The notes: generated by a model not told the origin, from the sequence alone. A DNA stretch of 64,000 bases from Diacronema lutheri (GCA_019448385.1 JAGTXO010000024.1:164001-228000); one strand, 5' to 3'; positions 51,619-62,637 are shown, numbered from the stretch's first letter. Program-made: numbers and translations.

Positions 51619-52540
51619 GTGGGCGGCTGCGTGGCCGACGGCGGCGGAGGCGGCGGCTCGCCGCCGAGCGCGCGCACGCAGCACGGCACTTACGCGCCCG
51701 CTGGCTCGCAGCTGCACGCGCTCGCCGCGCCGCCGCTCGCCACGGCAGTTGCTGCGGCCGCGGCGCTGCGCGCAGCCGCGCGCGCCGCGCCGATGGGGTG
51801 GCGCTGCGCACTAGGACAAAAAAAACCGCAGCTAAATGCTCATTCCGACCTCACACGCCGCACGCTCTCGCTGCTGCTCTGCGACGCCGCGCGTGCGGAC
51901 GGTGCCGGCGGCGGGCGGCACCGCCGAGCGGCCGCGCGTCGGCGGGCGCTGGCATGCGTGGAGCTGGTGCGGCGCGTCGGCGGCGGCGCGGCAGCGGGCG
52001 CTGAGGCCGGCGTTGCCGTGCGCGTGGGCGGGCGCGGCGCCGCTGCGGCGGAGGGCGCGAGTGGAAGCCAAGACGCGGGCGCACTCGCCGGCGCATACCT
52101 CGCCGTCACGCGCGCGTGCTCGCTGCATCTCTGCTGCCTCGCGTGCCTGCGCGCAGCGGACGAGGGCGGAGCGCGCGCATACGCGGAAGGGCGCCGTGCA
52201 GGAGGCGATCCTGGCACACTCAATGCTCTCGTGTGCCGCGCGGCGTGCGAGGCGCTGGCGTCTTTTGCGCGGCGTCTTTTGCTTTGTGTGCACGGCGCAG
52301 TTGGTCGAGGCGGGGCACTTGCCTGCACTCTCCTGCCAAGGCCTTGCGGCAGACGGAAGCGGCGAGGCAGAGGCGCGCCAGCTGCACGCCGCCGGGCGTC
52401 GAGCCGCGCGCTCCGCTCAGCTGGCGCGCACCGAGGAGTTGGCAGACGGCGATGGCGTGCGCGCGGTGAGCGCGTGGCAGCTGCTGCCGCAGATGCCCGC
52501 CACGCGCAGCGACGCGGAGAGCGACGCGGACAGCCACGAT
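51619..52540 (+). CDS. Possible unrecognised gene
   Basis: One frame from 51619 to about 52330 reads like a helical protein (AHSDLTRRTLSLLLCDAARA, GALAGAYLAVTRACSLHLCC, LNALVCRAACEALASFARRL). It appears to continue in another frame from about 52330 to 52540 (LARTEELADGDGVRAVSAWQ). No family is recognised, the start is unknown and no clean splice junction was found. It may equally be a decayed gene. Confidence 0.25.
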
Positions 52541-52597
52541 GGCGACGGCGGCGGCAAGGACAGCGGCGGCGGCGGCGTGGGCGGCGGAGGCGGCTTC

Positions 52598-52685
52598 GGC
52601 GCGAGGTCGCAGCCGCACACCATCACACGGGGCGGCTGCTCGATGCGAGGTTGCAGCCGCACACCATCACACGGAGCGGCTGCTC
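52598..52685 (+). repeat. 44-bp direct duplication
   Basis: Adjacent copies, at 52598 and 52642, of a unit containing gcagccgcacaccatcacac, with a few substitutions. Confidence 0.88.
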
Positions 52686-53206
52686 AATGCGGCGACCGCG
52701 CTGCTGGCTGCCGACGAGGCGGAGGCGGAGCGCGGCGAGCTGGCCGGCACCGTCGGCCCGCGCGCGCCCGCGCAGCTAACGTCGTCACCGCGCCCGCGCG
52801 CCGCGGCGGCGGGCCCACGGTGGGCTGGCGCGACAGCTCGCTCGCTCGCCTTGGGCCGCACAGCGCGCACGCGCGTCACGCGCGACACGCCGCCGCGCGC
52901 GCGACCGAGTCTACAGAGCACGAGCCGCCGTCCCGCCGTCGCCGCAGCCGCGCGCACCCGTCACCACCACACGCAACCCCCGACACCACCACACGCCCCG
53001 TGAAGGGGCGGGGGCCGTTCCATTGGCCGGTTCAATTCGTGACGGCATGATTGTACTTGCATTCCAGCCGGCAGCGAGCGGAGCAGAGTTTGCAATCTTC
53101 AACACAGCGCACGGTGCGCGACGCACGCGGGCGAGATAGGCAGCGCCCGCCACCTTCAAGGCTTGCGTTTCCGCCGAAGCGGCATTCGTACGCTCGCCTG
53201 CCGAGC

Positions 53207-56200
53207 TCAAGCGTTGCTCTTGGCCGTGACGAGCGCGTGGTAGTGACCGCCCTTGCGCATCAGCTGGTTGTGGCTGCCCTCCTCGAGCACGCGCCCCTGC
53301 CCGACGACGGCGATCTTGTCGGCGGTGCGGATCGTGCTCAGCCTGTGCGCGATGACGATCGTCGTGCGCTTTTGCGTCGCGAGCAGCGCGTCAAGCGCCG
53401 CTTGCACGACGCGCTCGCTCTCATTGTCGAGCGCCGAGGTGGCCTCGTCGAGCAGCAGCACGGGCGGGTTCTTGAGGATCGCGCGCGCGATCGCGACGCG
53501 CTGCTTCTGTCCGCCCGACAGCTGGCCGCCGCCCTGGCCGACGCGCGTGCCGTAGCCGTCGGGGAAGGCGGAGATAAAGCCGTGCGCGTTCGAGCTGCGC
53601 GCCGCCTCCTCGATCTGCTCGGGCGTCGCGTCGGGCTTGCCGTACGCAATGTTCTGCGCGATCGTGCCGTCGAAGAGCGTCGGCTCCTGCCCGACCAGCC
53701 CGACGCGCTGCCGCAGCCAGCGCAGCTGCAGCCGGCGCACGTCGACGCCGTCGAGCAGCACCGCACCCGCGTCCGGGTCGTAGAAGCGCTCGACGAGCGC
53801 GACGGCGGTCGACTTGCCCGAGCCCGAGCCGCCGACGAGCGCGACGGTCGTGCCCGCCTCGATCACGAGCGAAAAGTCGCTGTAGATCGGCACGTCCGGC
53901 CGCGCCGGGTAGCGGAACGCGCAGTGCGCAAACTCGATCCGGCCGCGCACGCTCGCAGCATCGGGCGTGAGGCCCTCGTCCGACATGGCGTCACGAGAGA
54001 CGAAGGTGCTCGCTTTGCTCTGCGGCGGGCGCCGGTCCATGATGGTCATGATGCGGCCAACCGCGCGCGCCGCCTTCTCCTGGTCCGTCGCGCCCTGCGA
54101 GATCTGGCCGAGGCTGTGCGGTGCGGCGCGCGGGCGGTGGAGCGCAGTGGGCGCGTGAGCGCGAGAGGCGCGCACGCGCGCGCTGTCCACTCCCCTACGC
54201 CGTGGGCTGCCGCGTCGTGCGCGCGTGCCCGCCGCCTCCCGTCGCGCGAGGCGGCGTGCGACGAGCGCGACGGTGGGCGCGGACCCAAATGCCATGTAGA
54301 ACATCACCTGCAGCAGCAGCGGCAGCGGCGGCGGTGAGCGTGTTGGGCGCGCGCACGCGCGAGCCGCGCAGCGCAGCGCGGGCAGCGCGCGCTGCGTCGC
54401 GTCGCGTCGCGTCGCGTCGCGTCAGGCGCGTATCACACACGGCCGCGTGACGCGCGACGCACAAGGATGACGGTGAACATGGAGGCAAAGTCGGCGTCGC
54501 CCTGCGCGACCAGGATGCCGCCATACCAGTAGAGCACGAGGATCGACGCGATCATCATGAACTGCGAGAAGCCGGTCGTGAACGCGGGCACCGTCGCGTT
54601 GCGCGAGCGCTCGCGCTGCGCGACGAGCGTCGCGGCCGCGTAGTCCGCGAACAGCGCGCTCTCGAGGCCAAACGACGCGACGGTGCGGACGCTCGCCGCG
54701 AGCTGGCCGACGATGCGCGCCGCGCGCTCGCGCGCCTCGCGCCCCTTGTCGGCCGCCGTGCGCTTGGCCGCGTCCGCCTCGCGCTTGCGCCGCGCGGCGA
54801 TGTCGATCGCGTCCTCCTGCACGCCCGCCACGTCGTCGTCGCCGTCCTCCTTGCCCGCGCTCGCGTTCTCGTCGCCATCGCCGACCATCGTCATGAACTC
54901 GATCGCGATTGCCGCGCCGATGACCGGCACGATGCAGATGGCGATGAGCGCGAGCTGCCAGACGCCGAGCGCGAACATGAGCACGAGGCCGACCGCAACC
55001 GTCGACAGGTTTGCGATCAGGTTGCCCGTCGACTCGCCCGTCACGGCGGAGACGAGCGTGATGTCGCGGCTCAAGTTGGCCGACAGGTTGGCCGCTGAGT
55101 TGGACGGCTCGTCGAACCACGGCATGTCCTGCCGCAGCATCGCCTCGAACGCGTCCGCGCGCAGCCGGCGCGTCAGCCGCTCGCGCACGACGGCGAGGCC
55201 CCACGTGCGCGCGACGGTGAGGCAGAACTGCGTGGCGGCGAGCGCGAGGAAGATGCCGCCCCATGTCCATGCCTCGCGCATGATGCGCTCGGGCTCGGGG
55301 TAGAAGAAGAGACGGAGCAGGTAGACGAAGAAGACGCCCATCAGCGGGGTCGTCGCGCCCAGCCCGACCGCGCCAGTCATCGCGAGCGCGAGGTAGGGGC
55401 GCTCGGGACGCTGCATCGCCCATACGCGCGCGCGCTGCGCCTTGTGCGCGGCCGCGCGCGCCTTCTTCGCCTCGGCCACCGCTGCCTTCTCGGCGCGCGC
55501 GTCGTCGGCCGCGTGCGGCGCGCCGCCCGCTTCGAGTTCGCGCGGCGACCGCGATGCCGACACAGCGCGCACCGCGGACGAGCCCGACTGCGCGGCGGCG
55601 GGCAACGGCGGCGCGGCGGCGGGCGCGGCCACGGCAGCATCCGCTGCCGCCGGAGGCGTCGGCGCGCCGAAGAGCGACTTGACCGCGCTCGCCGCGAACG
55701 CGCCAGCGCCCGTGTCGGCGCCGGGGTCCGCGAGGTGCGCAAGCCGGTAGTAGTGGCCCTGCTCGCCCTTGCGCATCAGTTGCTCGTGGCTGCCCTCCTC
55801 GAGCACGCGCCCCTGCCCGACGACGGCGATCTTGTCGGCGGTGCGGATCGTGCTCAGCCTGTGCGCGATGACGATCGTCGTGCGCTTTTGCGTCGCGAGC
55901 AGCGCGTCGAGCGCCGCTTGCACGACGCGCTCGCTCTCATTGTCGAGCGCCGAGGTGGCCTCGTCGAGCAGCAGCACGGGCGGGTTCTTGAGGATCGCGC
56001 GCGCGATCGCGACGCGCTGCTTCTGTCCGCCCGACAGCTGGCCGCCGCCCTGGCCGACGCGCGTGCCGTAGCCGTCGGGGAAGGCGGAGATGAAGCCGTG
56101 CGCGTTCGAGCTGCGCGCCGCCTCCTCGATCTGCTCGGGCGTCGCGTCAGGCTTGCCGTACGCAATGTTCTGCGCGATCGTGCCGTCGAAGAGCGTCGGC

Positions 56201-57570
56201 TCCTGCCCAACCAGCCCGACGCGCTGCCGCAGCCAGCGCAGCTGCAGCCGGCGCACGTCGACGCCGTCGAGCAGCACCGCACCCGCGTCCGGGTCATAGA
56301 AGCGCTCGACGAGCGCGACGGCGGTCGACTTGCCCGAGCCCGAGCCGCCGACGAGCGCGACGGTCGTGCCCGCCTCGATCACGAGCGAAAAGTCGCTGTA
56401 GATCGGCACGTCCGGCCGCGCCGGGTAGCGGAACGCGCAGTGCGCAAACTCGATCCGGCCGCGCACGCTCGCGGCGTCGGGCGTGAGGCCCTCGTCCGAC
56501 ATGGCGTCGATGCTCGGCGTGCGCTCGATCGTCAGCTTCATGCGGCCGGCGGCGGTGCGCGCCTTGGAAAGCGCGGTGATCGTCTGCCCCAAAAAGCCAA
56601 AAGCCTGCGCACCCATGTCAATGGCGAAGATGGTGAGCAGCACCTCGCCGCCCGAGACCTTGCACGAGTTGGTGTACGCGCAGTTGGACTCGCCGCTCGC
56701 GCGCTCGGACGCAATCTTGAAGGCGCCGTAAACGAGGCCGACGGCCATCAACACGTTCTCCGTGCCCATCATCGTGCCCATCGCCAGCCCGCGCTGCCAG
56801 CCCGAGCGGATTCCAACCGCCTCTGCGGGCGCGAGCAGCGCCTCAAAGCGCGCGCGCTCGCGCGGCTCGGCGGAGAAGGACGCGACCGTGCGCACGGCGC
56901 CAAGCACCTCGGCGCATACGGCGCCCGCCGAGCCGAAGGCCTCCGCCATCCGCTGCGACGTCCGCCGCGTCACCGTGTTCAGCCCGGCGGCCGAGCCGAT
57001 GCTGAACGGCGCGATCGCGAGCAGCACGAGCGCAATGTCCCACTCAAAGTAGAAGCCCGTCGCGACGCCGCCGAGCGCCTGGCCGAGGAAGCGCAAGCCC
57101 TCGGAGAGCTTGGTGCCGATGCCCAGCTCGACCAGCTGCGCCGTCTCCGCGAACGTCGAGGCGAGCCCCGCCGTCGAGCGCGCATCGTGCCACGCAATAT
57201 CCTGGCGCATGATGGCGCGCAGGTAGGCCATGCGGTACCGAGCGGCCTGCCGCTCACCCGTCCACTTCCATGCGAACGTGCCGATGAAGCCGCACGCGAA
57301 CGCGGCGACGGCGATGTACAGAAAGGCGAAGATCGCGCCCTCCAGTTCCGAGTTCACGTTGGACGTCTCGCTGGTCAGCTCGGCTGTGCCGACCGCGTCG
57401 ATCACGTCCGCAAAGAAGATGAACTGGATCGGCTGGATCGCGCCGAGGCCGAGTGCAGCAAGCGAGCCAACGAGCATGGCGATCACGTCGAGCGGCTGCG
57501 CGTGCTTGAAGAGCTCGAGGAGCGAGACGGCCGGCGCCGACGCGTCGTTGGGCACGACGGTTGCTTTCAT
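53207..57570 (-). CDS. Full-length ABCB-type transporter
   Basis: Exons 57570-54463, 54307-54285 (only 23 nt) and 54113-53207 give 1,345 residues arranged TMD-NBD-TMD-NBD. TMD1 has [20 protein letters not shown] and the family-typical RQDIAWHD. Each NBD has Walker [11 protein letters not shown], the ABC signature [16 protein letters not shown], Walker [13 protein letters not shown] and the IAHRLSTI switch His. The linker is Ala-rich and ends in a basic segment. Relatives (P-glycoprotein, plant ABCB) export amphipathic compounds; location and substrate are unknown. The two NBDs are almost identical in DNA over some 730 bp. Donors are GTGCGT and GTCCGC. The first ATG is at 57570. Confidence 0.95.
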
Positions 57571-57664
57571 GGTGGGCACTCGCGGCGGGGACTTTCTTTT
57601 GCGTTCGTTGTGAGCTCGGTGTGAATCTGAGACGGGCCGATTTCAAAATTTTCAAAAGTGGTGG

Positions 57665-57748
57665 CGAGAGGAGGTGAGAGGAGCAGGCCTCCATAATGGA
57701 CGCCGGGCAAGGTTCACGCGGGCGCCCTGCTCCTCTCACCTCCTCTCG
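57665..57748. other. Perfect 23-bp stem hairpin
   Basis: 57665-57687 and 57726-57748 are exact reverse complements (core gaggaggtgagaggagcagg) separated by 38 nt. It lies between the ABCB start and the ankyrin gene's stop, so it could fold in either a 5' leader-side or a 3' UTR transcript. It could be a foldback element, a small-RNA precursor or a processing signal; nothing in the sequence decides. Confidence 0.8.
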
Positions 57749-57787
57749 GCGCGAGCCGCTCGACGTGATCGCCGTTTGCTCCCTTTC

Positions 57788-58292
57788 TCACTTCTTCTTC
57801 TTCTTCCCACCCTTCTTCTTTTTGGCGGCCTTGGCCGCGGCCGCCGCCTCCTTGGCTTTGCGCTCATCATCCACGACCTGCTCCGCAGCATGGGCCATGC
57901 GCACATCGGCGCGCGTGCGCTCGAGGACCGCGAGCACGTCGCCGCTCACACCGGCGGTCTCGGCCTGCGCAAAGGCGTCCTCGACTTGAGCGAGGCGCAG
58001 CGCAAGGCACTCGAGCAACGAGCGCGACACGTCACCCGATGCGTGCGCGTACGCGACGGCGCCGTCGCCGTCCGCGCCACCCGACTCGACGGGTTCGGCC
58101 GCCGCGTCGCGCAGCGCCTTCTCCGCGCGCAGCAGCGCGAGCAACGCCTCGGAGCGCGCGACGAGGCCCTCTTCGGCGTGTGCTGCACGCGCCGCCGCGA
58201 TCTGCGCCGCGAGCCGCGCGCTCGCGCGCTCCGCCTTGAGCGCGAGCTCGCCGTCGTGCGGCGGGCAGGCCCACGGCTTGGGTGGCGCGGCG

Positions 58293-58337
<45 letters not shown>

Positions 58338-59723
58338 AATGGCTCGGCGCCTTCATCCATCGCACCTTCGCCCTCGCCGCCGCCCGTGCCGTCGTCGCCA
58401 CCGCCGTTGTCACCGTCGCCGTCGGCCGCAACCGCCGGCCCGGCTGCGTCGCCGTCACCGTCGCCGGGCGACGTGATGGGCGCCATCGAGAGGGGCGCGG
58501 CGGCGGCGTGCGCGGCGAGGAGCGCAATCTCGGAGAGCATGCACTGTATCGCCGCCTCCGTGTCCGCGAGCAGCTGCGCGTCCGCGCCCTTGTCCGTCGC
58601 CGCCTGCAGCTTTGCGGCGATCGGCCTGAGCGCTGCGCGTGCGCGGAGTGGCCGGCGCGCGTCAACGAGCTGAAGCTCGTCGGCAAGGGCCATCTCGGCG
58701 GCGAGTCGCTCGAAGGCGGCGTAGCCGTCGTGTAGCAGCTCCATGCTCGCCCCCGCCGCCTCCGCCTCCGCCACCGCCGCCTCGAGCAGCTGCACGTCGG
58801 CGGGCACCGCGCGCGCGCCCTCGACGATCCGCGCGAGCGCGTCCTCCGCCGCCATGATGCGGTCGGCGCGCTCGCGCGAGTAGCAGACGGGGCGCGGGAC
58901 GGGATGAGAGACGCGATCGACCACCACTGTGCGGATGCACTCGTCCTCCGAGCAGAAGGTGCCCGACGCCGAGCAGAGGAAGCGCTTGCCCTCGTCGGCG
59001 GCCCTCTCGGCGGTGCGCAGCAACTCGCGCGCAGCGGCCGACGTCGCGAGCGCGAGCGACGGGTTGCCAAAAAGGTTCTTAACGCGTGGGTCGAGGCCGT
59101 CGGAGAGGCACGCGCGCATGATCGGCAGGTGGCCCGCCGAAGCGGCCAGGTGCAGCGCATTGTTGCCCGATGCGTCCACCTCGCCCGGCAAGAGGCCGGC
59201 GACGAGCAGCCGCCAAAAGATGCGCACGTGCCCCTTGAAGGCGGCCCAGTGCAGCGGCGAGTTGGTGCCGGGCGGCAGCGCGCCGCCATGACGCGCGGCG
59301 TGCGTGTGCGGCGTCTCGGGCACAGCCTGCTCCGTTGACATGTGCTCGAGGTGCGCGCCGTGCTCGAGCAGCGCCTCGACGATCGCGTCGTGCCCGTAGC
59401 ACGAGGCCCACAACAGCGGCGTCCAGCCCGATTCATCGGCAACGCTATGGCGCGCGCCGTCCTCTAGCAGACGGAGGGCGATGGCCGTGTCGCCCGCCTT
59501 GGACGCGAAGAGCAGCTCCTCGTCCCGCCGCTCCTGCTGCTCCTCGTGCAGCGCCGGGTCGATGTGCAGCTCCTCGACGCTGCAAAGCGGACGGGCGGGG
59601 AAGGCGGGCGGACGATTCGGGACGAGGGACGCGCGCGCGCAACGCCGTGTGGGCGGGCGCGGTCCGAGCTCCGCCGAGGCGGGCGCCGGCGACCGTGACG
59701 CGCGTGCGCGCGCACCTAGCCAT
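57788..59723 (-). CDS. Ankyrin protein with Cys-rich segment and Lys tail
   Basis: A first exon of only 8 nt (59723-59716) joins 59579-57788 to give 599 residues, starting MASVEELHIDPALHEEQQER. Four ankyrin repeats follow at about 25-180: DESGWTPLLWASCYGHDAIV, NSPLHWAAFKGHVRIFWRLL, GNNALHLAASAGHLPIMRAC and a fourth degenerate unit. A Cys-containing segment (FLCSASGTFCSEDECIRTVV), long Ala-rich helices, a Pro run of about 16 and a tail of AKKKKGGKKKKK complete it. The role is not recognised; scaffold function is likely. The intron starts GTGCGC and ends GCAG. It is divergent from AIMP1 by 101 bp. Confidence 0.8.
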
Positions 59724-59824
59724 CGTGTAACGTCTTCCCTTCTCTTTAAAATTCTTTTTTGGGGGGTACCTCCATAGGTGCTCGGCGCGAGGAGAGCCTC
59801 GGGCGCGTGACCCGCGCTCGATCG

Positions 59825-61459
59825 ATGGCGTCGCGCGAGGAGCTGCGCCAGGCGTACGGCAAGTTGCTGTTCAAGCCGCTGACGAGCGAGGCGTTGCTCG
59901 CGATCAACAAGCGGCTTGACGCGCGCACGCTCGCGCCGCTGGGTTGGGACACCGTCGCGCCGTTCGTTGCGCACGCGATCTCGACGCCCGAGGCGGCGGC
60001 CGGTGTGATGCCGCACATGCTCGAGGCGGTGCTCGTCCTCGACCGCGCGCTCAGGGCGCACGTCTACCTGGGCGGGTCGTTTCCTGTCGTTGCCGACGTT
60101 GCCGTCTATCTCGCTGCGCGGCCCGCCTTCGCCGCGATGAGCGCGGCGCAGCGGTGGGCGGTGTGCAGCGCGTCGCGCTGGTGCGCGCATATGCAGCACC
60201 AACTGTACGGGCATGAGGGCGCGGCGGCGGCTGATACACGCGTGCCTGGGCCGCTGCGCATCGCCTTCGACTGCGACATGCCTCCGGGCGAGCATGTCCT
60301 TACCTTCGCCACACCCAACGGGTGCGAGGTGAAGGTGGACGGCGGGTATGTGCAGCCGTCGACCGAGCGTGGCGTCAACGCAAAGGGCGAGGGGCGCAAG
60401 GGCGACAAGGGCGCGGTTGGTGGCGGTGGCGGCAGCGCGCCTCCCGCGCCTCCCGCGCCGCCGCCGCCCGCGCCCAACGCCGCCTCGCACGCGGCTGGCG
60501 GCGCGAAGAAGGTCAAGGCGGACAGGGCGGACAAGGCGACCGCCGACAGCGCCCCGCCGGCGGCAACGGCGCGCGGTGCCGGCGCAAAGGGCGGTGCGGC
60601 GGCGGTGGGCGCCGACGCGCCCGTCGCCGCCACAGCCGGCGGCGAGCTCTCGGAGATGTCACGGCTCGACCTGCGCGTCGGTGTCGTGCTCGAGGCGAGC
60701 AAGCATCCGGATGCGGACAATCTCTACATCGAGCAGGCGAGAGCGAGCGCGCAACTGCCGCTCGCGCCACGCGCCGCGGCGCGAGACCCTTCGTCCATTG
60801 ACCGCGCGGTGCCTCATACCGCGCGTCGTTAAACCAAGGGCGACAATCCTGCCTCTCCGGCCGCCCGCAAGGATGCGCGCTGCCGCCGCCGCGTGGCGTG
60901 CGGCGCGCCGGCGGCCGGCGCGCACAGCCCTCCACGCGCCGACGCGAGCGCACGCGCGGCAGCGCTCGCGCGCTCTACCGCCCTTTGACGCGTGCGCGCC
61001 CTGCCACCGCCGCCGCCGCGCGCGCGTGCGCACGTGCAGGTTGACTGCGGCGATGGCGCGCCGCGCACCGTGGTTTCTGGCCTCGCCGGCCTGGTGCCGC
61101 TCGAGCAGCTGCAGGGCGCGCGTGTCGTCGTCGTGTGCAACCTCAAGCCGGCGACGATGAAGGGCGTCGAGTCCAGGGCGATGGTGCTGTGCGCGAGCGA
61201 GGAGAAGGACGGCACACGGCTCGTGCAGCTCGTCACGCCGCCCGCCGGTGCGCCGCCTGGCGAGCGCGTCGCGTTTGCGGGCCACGAGGGCCCGGCAGAG
61301 ACGAACCCGAACGCGGTCAAGAAGAAGAAGCTGTGGGAGGCGGTCGCGCCCGAGCTGCGCACGGACGCGGCCGGCGTCGCCACGTACCGAGGCATCCCGT
61401 TCCAGACGTCGCACGGGGCGTGCCGCGTCACGTCGCTTGCACACGCGCAGATCAAATGA
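59825..61459 (+). CDS. AIMP1/Arc1p-like tRNA-binding protein
   Basis: Exons 59825-60736 and 61040-61459 give 443 residues. Residues 1-130 look like the GST-C-type helical domain used by Arc1p and AIMP proteins to dock synthetases. A Lys/Ala/Pro linker follows. The C-terminal tRNA-binding OB domain (EMAPII type) has MSRLDLRVGVVLEASKHPDA, DNLYIEQVDCGDGAPRTVVS across the splice, VVVVCNLKPATMKGVESRAM and GETNPNAVKKKKLW-like spacing. It probably delivers tRNA to a cytosolic aminoacyl-tRNA synthetase complex. The junction that keeps frame is CAG then GCGAGA, a GC-AG intron of 303 nt. Confidence 0.9.
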
Positions 61460-62035
61460 TAGAGATGGTCAAGCCAAGGGGGGGTCCGATCAGGGGCGCG
61501 GTCGAGCGCTCCGAGTGCAGCGCGGGCCGTTCGAATGGACGTCCTTGTGAGGGAGCTCTTCGCTTTTGGCGAGCGCGGGAGCACGACGCGCAGCGTTGCT
61601 GCGGCGGCGTGCGGGCGGCGAGCAGCGGTCGGGCTGCTCGAGACGAGGCCGGAGCAGACGGCGCCGTGGCCGCCGGCGCAGGTGACGCGCGCCGACGAGC
61701 CGTAGCGAGCGTCCGTGATCCGCACGGCGGTTGGAGCGGGCCGGCTGGTGAGGCGCGCTCGGCCACGGGCGGCGGCGTGCACGGGCGTGCCGCGCGCGGC
61801 ACGCGTCGCCAGCCGCGCGCGACCTGGGCAGAGCCCGCAAAGCGTCGACCGCTGCGTGGCTCGGCCGTGCGTCAACGCCGGCCGCGCTTCGGCCGGCGCG
61901 CGCTGCCGCCGCCGGCATTGGCGCCCGCAGCTCCGCGGGCGGGGGTGCGGGCGCGAGAGCCGCCGTCGCCACCGCCACCGCGCCCGCCGCCGTCGTCGCC
62001 ACCGCCGTCCCCGCCGCCGCCGCGCCCGCCGTCAT

Positions 62036-62066
<31 letters not shown>

Positions 62067-62106
62067 TCCGTCGCCGTCGCCGTCACCGTCGCCCTCGCCG
62101 CCGTCG

Positions 62107-62141
<35 letters not shown>

Positions 62142-62304
62142 GTCGTAGATCCCCTCAAGCCCTTCCGAGCCTAGGCCCAGGGAGTAAGGGTGCGCCACTG
62201 TTGTGCCACGCCGAAAGGGCCTCGACGGTGGGCTCGCCGATGCGCCACCCTGACCCTGCCTGTGGGCTGCGATTCGGAGAGGGAGCTGTCGCGCGCCGGT
62301 CGGC
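61460..62304. other. Intergenic region with trinucleotide satellites
   Basis: Apart from a possible short frame at 61535, this 845-bp stretch is CG-rich and repetitive. From 61960 to 62146 it is a degenerate satellite of cgccgcc and gtcgtcgtcg units, open in several frames on both strands, which produces spurious Asp/Gly or Ser/Pro proteins. No gene or RNA is convincing. Confidence 0.6.
61535..61705 (+). CDS. Possible short protein or first exon
   Basis: A frame from the ATG at 61535 reads MDVLVRELFAFGERGSTTRS and then continues to a stop at 61705 (56 residues). A possible donor (CAG then GTGACG) at 61682 could splice it to an unknown downstream exon. Family not recognised. Confidence 0.25.
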   Translation: MDVLVRELFAFGERGSTTRSVAAAACGRRAAVGLLETRPEQTAPWPPAQVTRADEP

Positions 62305-62550
62305 TCAGGCAGCGCCAGCGCCAACTTCTCTCGGAGTCCTGCGCGGGTCGGCGCCCATCATCCACACTTTCACCTCCTCGGCGCCGAGCAGGCGCGCGTT
62401 GAGCTCGACGGCGGCGCGCACCTCGCTGAGCTGGCGCCGGAGTTCCGCCTCCTCGTCCGCCTTGCCGCCGAGGCGCGCGACCATCAGCAGCTCGACGATC
62501 TCGTCGTGCTCCTCCCAGAGCGCCTTGATTGTGCGCTCGTAGTCGCTCAT
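62305..62550 (-). CDS. Small helical protein, unknown function
   Basis: A frame of 81 residues from the ATG at 62550: MSDYERTIKALWEEHDEIVE, then a coiled-coil-like helix (ADEEAELRRQLSEVRAAVEL) and a short basic tail. An in-frame ATG at 62631 would add 27 low-complexity residues but would leave only 6 bp to the next gene's start, so 62550 is preferred. Family not recognised. Confidence 0.55.
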   Translation of the reverse strand: MSDYERTIKALWEEHDEIVELLMVARLGGKADEEAELRRQLSEVRAAVELNARLLGAEEVKVWMMGADPRRTPREVGAGAA

Positions 62551-62637
62551 CTCGCGCCCTCCGCGTCCCTCGGAGGGCGGGAGGGCGGCGTCCGCGCCCT
62601 CCGCGTCCCTCGGCTCGCGCGCGTCCGCCATTAGGGT

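Larger units (their letters stand above)
51066..53206. other. Unassigned region with weak coding signals
   Basis: Besides the tentative gene listed separately, 51100-51600 contains two related segments sharing gtgctcggcgcggac (51202-51216 and 51488-51502), each translating to VLGAD(M/V)(K/E)L. A 44-bp direct duplication lies at 52598-52685. From 52690 to 53206 I see nothing beyond the low-complexity, CG-rich background; 53000-53060 is less GC-rich. Confidence 0.4.

Noticed and set aside
53207-57570. Two separate half-transporter genes
   Set aside because: The linker is open and continuous and the downstream exons complete TMD2-NBD2 in phase, so one full transporter is more likely.
61960-62150. 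Asp/Gly or Ser/Pro-rich proteins at the trinucleotide satellite
   Set aside because: All three frames on both strands are open there; it is a simple-sequence artefact.
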